Positions 1 to 5,253 of a DNA stretch of 5,253 bases are shown piece by piece. How positions within the stretch are numbered: the stretch's first letter is position 1; each line of letters begins with the position of its first letter. The notes beneath the pieces were generated by a model, which saw only the letters and a program-made list of their open reading frames with translations, was not told the origin of the DNA and made no database searches. This DNA is from an uncultured Coriobacteriaceae bacterium (GTDB lineage Bacteria > Actinomycetota > Coriobacteriia > Coriobacteriales > UMGS124), in contig USJP01000148.1 in NCBI GenBank assembly GCA_900555105.1, positions 1-5,253 of the forward strand, read 5' to 3'. A program made the position numbers and the translations under genes.

Positions 1-1432
<1,432 letters not shown>

Positions 1433-1437
1433 AACAT

Positions 1438-1442
1438 CCCTT
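1438..1442 (-). promoter_or_regulatory. Ribosome binding site of secA
   Basis: On the minus strand AAGGG lies 5 nt upstream of the secA ATG. The spacing and match are ordinary for a Shine-Dalgarno. It fixes the start at 1432 rather than at the in-frame Met 11 codon. Confidence 0.75.
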
Positions 1443-1455
1443 ATTCGTGTCTGGA

Positions 1456-1479
1456 GCCGGGCCCTTTCCAGGGGCCGGC
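1456..1479 (-). other. GC-rich hairpin in the secA leader
   Basis: An inverted repeat pairs five G/C bases (1456-1460 with 1475-1479), then a G-G mismatch, then three more pairs (1462-1464 with 1471-1473) around a six-base loop. A second register with five perfect pairs (1460-1464 with 1472-1476) is also possible. It sits about 13 nt upstream of the secA Shine-Dalgarno. There is no T-tract on either side, so it is not a standard rho-independent terminator. It could be a leader structure affecting secA mRNA, or chance pairing in GC-rich DNA. Confidence 0.3.
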
Positions 1480-1506
1480 CCTGCGGTCTGGTCGGTCAAC
1501 AGCTGA

Positions 1507-1534
1507 CAAAACTACCAACAATGTGCAGTCTCGC
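1507..1534 (-). promoter_or_regulatory. Weak candidate promoter for secA
   Basis: On the minus strand TTGCGA (1534-1529, four of six matches to TTGACA) is followed after 16 nt by TAGTTT (1512-1507, with the conserved T, A and final T of a -10). A transcript from it would have a leader of roughly 70 nt that includes the GC-rich hairpin. The match is poor, and other weak candidates exist upstream, for example TGCTACATT. Confidence 0.2.
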
Positions 1535-1652
1535 AAAGATGCAATGTAGCACATAGCTCGCTTTATCCCCTTTCACACGGGCATGTTCCAGGAAGAGCAC
1601 AGGTAAAGACGCATAAACCTCGCAACAAACACGCGCGAGTCCAAACGATGCG

Positions 1653-4600
1653 TTATGACTGCCGACCCGAACCGGTTGGCCCCTGCAAGGCGCACGCGAT
1701 GACAGGCTGCACGGGCGCTTTCCTCGCGGGCACCGACGACCCGGACGCAACAGAGGCGCGGGCGCAACAAGGCGACGACGATTCGGGCGCACCCTTGCGA
1801 GCCCGGGCTTGCAGCGTTTGGTTGTACGCCGCCTCGACGTCGCCGCGACCGGGTGCCGCAAGGTCGGCGTGTCGGGCAAAGCCAAGCGCCATGTCGAACT
1901 CCCCGCGGACGTAGCACGCATCCACCGCCACGAGCATGCAGTCGGCAAATCGGTCACACAGCTGCTCGACACGCCGGGCAACAGGTTCCCCCAACTCGGC
2001 GAGTCGCTCGTCGGGGCCCAAACCGAACAAGCACACGAGAGAGTTGCACTCGTCGATGAGCTCGCGCAGCGTCATCTCGTCATGCTGCGCCAAAAGGCTC
2101 GTCGTTGCCTGCTCGAACCGGCGAACGTCGGTATCGACAATCGAGTAATTGAGCCCCAGAGTGCCCATGCTACCTATGATGTACTCGGGGCCTCCTCCCG
2201 TCTGGCCCAGGGCCGTGCGCAGGCAGCTGAGCGTGGTATTAAAGGCGCTCATGCGCTGTTGGTGCGTCTCGGAGGAATACAGGACATCTGCCAGCTCATC
2301 TCGCAGAATTCTGCCGTCGGGTTTTAGGGCCAGAAGGCATGCAATGAACATCCCCTTCGTGCGGCCCCAGTCGCACTGTTGCAGACGCCTGCCGTTCAAC
2401 GTGCCTCCCATCATGCCGAACACCTGCAAAAACAGGCCCCTGTCAGGATTGATCAAACCCGCAGATCCAGCAGACAGGCAAGCATCGTCGTCAACGCTCA
2501 AGCGCGTGGGCCTGCGGCGGGCGTCGCGCACGGCCCCATATTCGCGCAGGAGCTCGCGCGGCATGCATGCCACGAAGGCCTCCCGGTCAGAGCCCAGTGC
2601 GCGCCCGACAAGTGCGGCCAAGCGCAGTTGCATGGGATTCCCCAGGGCGACAAGCGCCTCAAGCCCCTCGCGGGCGGCCGCGAGATCCTTCTGCGACACA
2701 TCGATCAACGCACGGGCGAGCAGAAGGCTCGCCCCCTCGTGACCGCGCCTCGCGTCAGCCTGGGCGCGCACCACAAGCTCGTGTTCGCCTATCTCATACT
2801 TGTCCCCACGCCGAATCAACGCCGCGACGAGATACAGACGCGAGAGGCGCTCCAGACGGGGATAGCGCAGTTTCTGGGCGATGCCCAAAGCAAGAGCAGC
2901 ATGTTCGCGAGCTTGAAACGGGTGGTTCTGCACGAGAGCGCAGTGGGCTTTGCCAAGTCGCGCAATCGCCTGTCCGAGATAACACCCCGCCTGCGACCAG
3001 CGCCGCAGCTGGACGTCTATCAACGCGTCTGCACGCGCCTCGTCCCCGCCCATCACAAGCAACAGCGCCTCTATGCACGCGCACAACGAGACGCCGAAGC
3101 CCACCTGCCGATCCTCGAGGTAACGTTTCGAGGCGCGCACGGAATCAAGCGTCGGAACCGTCGGAATTTTCGAACTTGCCAGCTCCTCGGCATGGCCCGC
3201 CAGGGCCGTGCATGCCGTCAGCATGGCATCAGCAATGCCGCTCGGAACATCGGGATTGAATCGAAGCCCGCGCTTGCGTTCAGCGAAAGGGGCCAACCAC
3301 GCGCGCGCCCGACCCGCCTGCCCGCAAAGGATGCCGCAGAAAGCCGCATGGCAGCGTAGGGCGGCCTCGCCCAAACCTTCCTGCTTCCGAGCAGCCAAGA
3401 GGCCCTCAAGCCTCGCAAGTGCGCACGTGTACCGTTCGATATCGGCAGTGAGACCGGCCTGCCCCAATTCGTTGACAAGGCCCGCCGCACTGCCGTCGTT
3501 ACACCCGGGCGCAAACCCCGCAAAACTCTGCCAAAAACCCAGCACGGCTGCAATGTCGCCGGCAAACCCGCAAGGTTCCTCCCCGGGCCTCTTGTCACGG
3601 CATATGTCCACAAATGCCTGCAGCTGCTCATGCCCTGCGCCCACGGGAAACCCGCGCATCCTGCTTGCTTCAACACTCTCGCCTATCATTTCGGGCACAA
3701 GCACGTCGGCAAACTCTGCCGGATGTGCCTCCAGCAGACGCGCCCGCTCCCGTGGCGGCAAAAAGCCGAGTATCAGCCCCGCACGCTGCGCTTCACCGCG
3801 GCGCAGCAACAACTCGACGCATCTGCCTCCAAGCTTCTCGTCGTCCTCAACGCACATGCGCACGCACGAATACCCCATTCCAGGGACTAAGGGCGGGTAA
3901 CAGAACATCCCCCGCATGGAGTCAATGCCAAGCATGGGAAAGTTGAACGCAAGCTCCTCGAGCTCGCGGGATTCGCAGAGCGCGCCGACCGCTGCCACGT
4001 CCGACAGCCTTCCACGGCCCAGCACCATCATTGCCCGACGCGCAAGGTCTGCCCCGTGCGTAAGGGGTTCGACAAGGACATGGCTCATGACATGCTCGCA
4101 CGTATGCAGGAAGCCTGCATCGCAGCGCGCGTCGCTCGTACGGATGCGCGCGCATGCCCCCACCAGCGCAGGGACACCGTTCGTCAGCTCCTTGACATCC
4201 ACGTCGCGGGCAATGGACAGCCAGCGCGCCCACATGCTCATTTCCTGCCCAGACACACCGAGCATGTCAGGACCGAGAAAGTGCGCATGGGGAAGGACCC
4301 GTGGGTCGAGTCCGCTGCTGGGCACGCAGGCAATCACGACGTGCGCTCCCCGACTTGCCCAAAAATGTAACGCGCGGGCAAGATCCGTCACTTGGTCGCG
4401 CTCGAGACGCGGGAGGTTGTCAATCAGCAGCAGCGGCCTCGTTTCCTCGCGCTCGTATGCGTCTTTATGGCCCGCGTTGACAGCACGCGCCCATGGAACC
4501 GCAAACCCGCGAAGATGCAGCCAGACGGCGCGCGAGGCGCGATGCGCATAGCGCGCGGGAACCCGTATGGGCGCTGGTTTGTGGCCGTGGCGACTCTTGA

Positions 4601-5036
4601 CGTATGCGGCATCCTCGGCCCGCGAGGGTGCGCAGGCGCGATCGATCGCACCCTGCCCCTCGCCTGCATCGAGACATCCACCGCGCACAAGAGTCCTCTC
4701 CAGTTCGCCGTCACTGCCCGCCATGTAGGCCATCACCTCAGGCGATGCAAAGTCAACGTTCACCACCGTACAGGCATGCGTCTGCAGGGCACGAGACGCG
4801 TACTCGCGCAACAGCGTCGTCTTGCCATACCCCCACGGGGCCCTCAGCACGACGATGCCCTCTCTGCTCAATCCCTCGTCTATCTCATCCAAGAGCTGCG
4901 GCCGAGGCACAAGCGAGCGCTGGGCCGCCCTGAAGGTTCGATCCTGCCCTGCATAGCCCAACTCCGACTCCGCCTCCATTGCGAACAAGGACACAAAAAC
5001 ATGCCTTTTCCTGGTTTTTTGAAAAGACGGTAACAT
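1653..5036 (-). CDS. Large STAND (MalT/LAL-like) ATPase with C-terminal winged-helix and BTAD (SARP) domains; transcriptional regulator
   Basis: This is a probable signal-responsive transcription activator of 1127 residues, acting in the cytoplasm. An N-terminal P-loop ATPase of the STAND/MalT type is shown by VPRPQLLDEID (43-53), Walker A APWGYGKTTLL (66-76), the Walker B-like strand PLLLIDN (201-207), a following strand HVVIAC (232-237) and the GxP motif TNGVP (285-289). Residues of about 400-840 are mainly amphipathic helices rich in Ala, Leu and Arg, consistent with a degenerate TPR superhelix that would bind an inducer or partner. The C-terminus is an OmpR-like winged helix (about 868-968, with LQVFGMMGGTLNGRR, then LRDELADVLY and TTLSCLRTALG). 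A BTAD domain (about 969-1080, starting DTDVRRFEQ) follows. After it comes a low-complexity Ala/Ser/Pro tail of about 47 residues. AfsR-type SARPs carry these modules in the opposite order, and MalT-type proteins normally end in a LuxR helix-turn-helix. The start at 5036 has only a poor ribosome site; GTG at 4994 (codon 15) or ATG at 4979 (codon 20) may be the true start. The inducer and target genes are unknown. The architecture is well supported; the role as an activator is inferred from the family. Confidence 0.88.
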   Translation of the reverse strand: MLPSFQKTRKRHVFVSLFAMEAESELGYAGQDRTFRAAQRSLVPRPQLLDEIDEGLSREGIVVLRAPWGYGKTTLLREYASRALQTHACTVVNVDFASPEVMAYMAGSDGELERTLVRGGCLDAGEGQGAIDRACAPSRAEDAAYVKSRHGHKPAPIRVPARYAHRASRAVWLHLRGFAVPWARAVNAGHKDAYEREETRPLLLIDNLPRLERDQVTDLARALHFWASRGAHVVIACVPSSGLDPRVLPHAHFLGPDMLGVSGQEMSMWARWLSIARDVDVKELTNGVPALVGACARIRTSDARCDAGFLHTCEHVMSHVLVEPLTHGADLARRAMMVLGRGRLSDVAAVGALCESRELEELAFNFPMLGIDSMRGMFCYPPLVPGMGYSCVRMCVEDDEKLGGRCVELLLRRGEAQRAGLILGFLPPRERARLLEAHPAEFADVLVPEMIGESVEASRMRGFPVGAGHEQLQAFVDICRDKRPGEEPCGFAGDIAAVLGFWQSFAGFAPGCNDGSAAGLVNELGQAGLTADIERYTCALARLEGLLAARKQEGLGEAALRCHAAFCGILCGQAGRARAWLAPFAERKRGLRFNPDVPSGIADAMLTACTALAGHAEELASSKIPTVPTLDSVRASKRYLEDRQVGFGVSLCACIEALLLVMGGDEARADALIDVQLRRWSQAGCYLGQAIARLGKAHCALVQNHPFQAREHAALALGIAQKLRYPRLERLSRLYLVAALIRRGDKYEIGEHELVVRAQADARRGHEGASLLLARALIDVSQKDLAAAREGLEALVALGNPMQLRLAALVGRALGSDREAFVACMPRELLREYGAVRDARRRPTRLSVDDDACLSAGSAGLINPDRGLFLQVFGMMGGTLNGRRLQQCDWGRTKGMFIACLLALKPDGRILRDELADVLYSSETHQQRMSAFNTTLSCLRTALGQTGGGPEYIIGSMGTLGLNYSIVDTDVRRFEQATTSLLAQHDEMTLRELIDECNSLVCLFGLGPDERLAELGEPVARRVEQLCDRFADCMLVAVDACYVRGEFDMALGFARHADLAAPGRGDVEAAYNQTLQARARKGAPESSSPCCARASVASGSSVPARKAPVQPVIACALQGPTGSGRQS
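4995..5012 (-). promoter_or_regulatory. Shine-Dalgarno-like AGGAAAAGG supporting a later start for the regulator
   Basis: On the minus strand AGGAAAAGG (5012-5004) lies 9 nt upstream of an in-frame GTG (4994-4992), codon 15 of the longest frame. The ATG at 5036 has only TAGG three bases away, which is too close to be an efficient site. The 14-19 residues lost by a later start are basic and hydrophobic and precede the recognisable ATPase fold, so the shorter protein would keep every domain. Confidence 0.45.
5005..5026 (-). other. Small AT-rich hairpin overlapping the alternative ribosome site
   Basis: CTTTTC (5005-5010) and GAAAAG (5021-5026) are perfect inverted repeats around a 10-base loop. 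In the minus-strand mRNA one arm lies inside AGGAAAAGG. Pairing could partly mask that ribosome site, but the stem is short and AU-rich, so it would be weak. Confidence 0.25.
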
Positions 5037-5077
5037 TTGCCTACGTCAGGCCATAACCCAAAATCATATGAGACTTT

Positions 5078-5098
5078 TATATATGACGCGCTTGTCAC
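5078..5098 (-). promoter_or_regulatory. Candidate promoter of the regulator gene
   Basis: On the minus strand the AT block TCATATATAAAAG offers a -10-like TATATA (5083-5078), or TATAAA two bases on. The heptamer GTGACAA (5098-5092) ends 8 bp upstream of TATATA. No good TTGACA-type -35 sits at 16-18 bp, as is usual for promoters that need an activator. Transcription would begin near 5071, giving a leader of about 35 nt to the ATG at 5036 or about 77 nt to the GTG at 4994. The exact -10 is uncertain. Confidence 0.4.
5092..5098 (-). repeat. Third, inverted copy of the heptamer
   Basis: TTGTCAC on the plus strand (GTGACAA on the minus strand) is a perfect inverted copy of the two heptamers at 5130-5147. 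Its centre lies 38 bp from the nearer of them. It sits where a -35 element would contact RNA polymerase, so a protein bound here could activate or block the promoter. Confidence 0.45.
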
Positions 5099-5125
5099 GG
5101 CACTATGCCCGACCTGGCTTTTTGC

Positions 5126-5156
5126 GTTCGTGACAAATGTGTGACAATCAGCGAAC
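5126..5156. promoter_or_regulatory. Putative operator: TTGTCAC direct repeats with 11-bp period
   Basis: The plus strand reads GTGACAA at 5130-5136 and again at 5141-5147, separated by four bases, so the copies recur every 11 bp, about one helical turn. The pair is bracketed by a perfect 5-bp inverted repeat, GTTCG (5126-5130) and CGAAC (5152-5156). SARP regulators are known to bind heptameric direct repeats with this 4-bp spacer and 11-bp period, and the gene downstream encodes a SARP-type DNA-binding module. The pair is centred about 67 bp upstream of the candidate transcription start, further out than the classic SARP position next to the -10. Binding by this protein is inferred. Confidence 0.5.
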
Positions 5157-5179
5157 TTTTCTCTCGCCACCTGCGGCAC

Positions 5180-5213
5180 AAAAAATGGGCGGCCCGCGCA
5201 CGGCGGACCGCCC
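5180..5213 (-). terminator. Rho-independent terminator of the gene at the right edge
   Basis: A stem of six G/C pairs (5187-5192 with 5208-5213), one C-A mismatch and four more pairs (5194-5197 with 5203-5206) closes a five-base loop. In the minus-strand RNA it is followed by one A and then six Us (5185-5180). The plus-strand side has no T-run, so termination is for minus-strand transcription only. It starts about 15 nt after the candidate stop codon of the right-edge gene and insulates the regulator promoter from it. Confidence 0.85.
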
Positions 5214-5228
5214 AAAAGAAAGCCTCAC

Positions 5229-5253
5229 TTACTTTGCAAAGCAAGCCTTGCTG
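5229..5253 (-). CDS. C-terminal end of an unidentified gene (partial)
   Basis: The minus strand from the right edge reads in one frame as SKACFAK followed by TAA (5231-5229). The terminator begins 15 nt later, which is the usual spacing, so a gene very probably ends here. Too few residues are present to name the product. A second frame (ARLALQSK, stop TGA at 5227-5225) is also possible, so even the reading frame is provisional. Ribosome-hibernation factor genes often lie next to secA, but these residues give no support for that identity. Confidence 0.4.

Larger units (their letters stand above)
1433..1652. other. Gene-free stretch between the regulator gene and secA
   Basis: These 220 bases separate the stop codon of the large regulator gene from the secA start. 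I see no credible gene here on either strand; short open frames that cross it only extend shadows of the flanking genes. It holds the secA ribosome site, a GC-rich hairpin in the presumed secA leader and one weak sigma-70-like promoter candidate. No convincing terminator for the regulator gene was found: an imperfect stem overlapping its stop codon (about 1637-1660) has no T-run. Read-through from the regulator into secA is therefore possible but not shown. Confidence 0.6.
5037..5179. other. Promoter-bearing intergenic region upstream of the regulator
   Basis: This roughly 140-bp stretch lies between the terminator on the right and the regulator start. It is clearly more AT-rich than the flanking genes and has no credible gene. 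It holds three copies of the TTGTCAC/GTGACAA heptamer, the -10-like block TATATAAA and a small palindrome TCATATGA (5064-5071). No gene reads away on the plus strand, so all of these signals most likely serve the minus-strand regulator. Confidence 0.7.

Noticed and set aside
1637..1660. Possible terminator stem (AGTC/AACG paired with CGTT/GACT) at the regulator stop codon
   Set aside because: It has two internal mismatches, a three-base loop and no T-run, and it overlaps the last codons. It is too weak to call.
1496..1981. Minus-strand open frame of 161 codons overlapping the end of the regulator and part of the gap
   Set aside because: Most of it overlaps the BTAD/tail coding sequence in another frame, its translation is Arg/Ser/Pro-rich, and no ribosome site or domain supports it.
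2379..3359. Plus-strand open frame of 326 codons, with several others opposite the regulator
   Set aside because: They are antisense to the continuous 1127-residue frame, show no recognisable domain and lack good ribosome sites. High GC content makes stop codons rare in these frames.
4880..5215. Minus-strand open frame of 111 codons across the promoter region
   Set aside because: It starts inside the terminator stem, runs through the operator repeats and ends in another frame of the ATPase gene. It has no domain or ribosome site.

Overview
The window looks like chromosomal DNA from a high-GC actinobacterium. The SecA sequence, the GC-biased codons and a MalT-like ATPase joined to a SARP-type activator domain fit the Coriobacteriia (Collinsella/Olsenella/Eggerthella relatives) best. 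That placement is an inference from family knowledge, not from any search. Both main genes and the only convincing terminator lie on the minus strand, so the window reads right to left.

Right edge (5180-5253): the last few codons of an unidentified minus-strand gene probably end here. A strong rho-independent terminator (GC stem plus six Ts) follows about 15 bases later. Next comes a promoter region of about 140 bp (5037-5179). It carries two direct copies of the heptamer TTGTCAC exactly 11 bp apart, a third inverted copy nearer the gene, and an AT-rich -10-like block.

Centre (1653-5036): one very large gene encodes an 1127-residue regulator. It has an N-terminal STAND/MalT-type P-loop ATPase, a long alpha-helical (TPR-like) middle, and a C-terminal OmpR-type winged helix plus BTAD domain. 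This is the AfsR set of modules in reverse order, or equivalently a LAL/MalT protein whose usual LuxR helix-turn-helix has been replaced by a SARP DNA-binding module. The P-loop is intact, but the Walker B second acid and the sensor arginine look altered, and the protein is unusually rich in cysteine.

Left (1-1652): a 220-bp gene-free stretch with a GC-rich hairpin leads into secA. Its first 477 codons are present, and the gene runs off the left edge just before the helicase motif V/VI region. SecA is the housekeeping translocation motor. Nothing in the sequence ties the regulator to it except that they are adjacent and on the same strand. The most interesting part of the window is the regulator together with the SARP-like 11-bp-period repeats at its own promoter, which suggest autoregulation.
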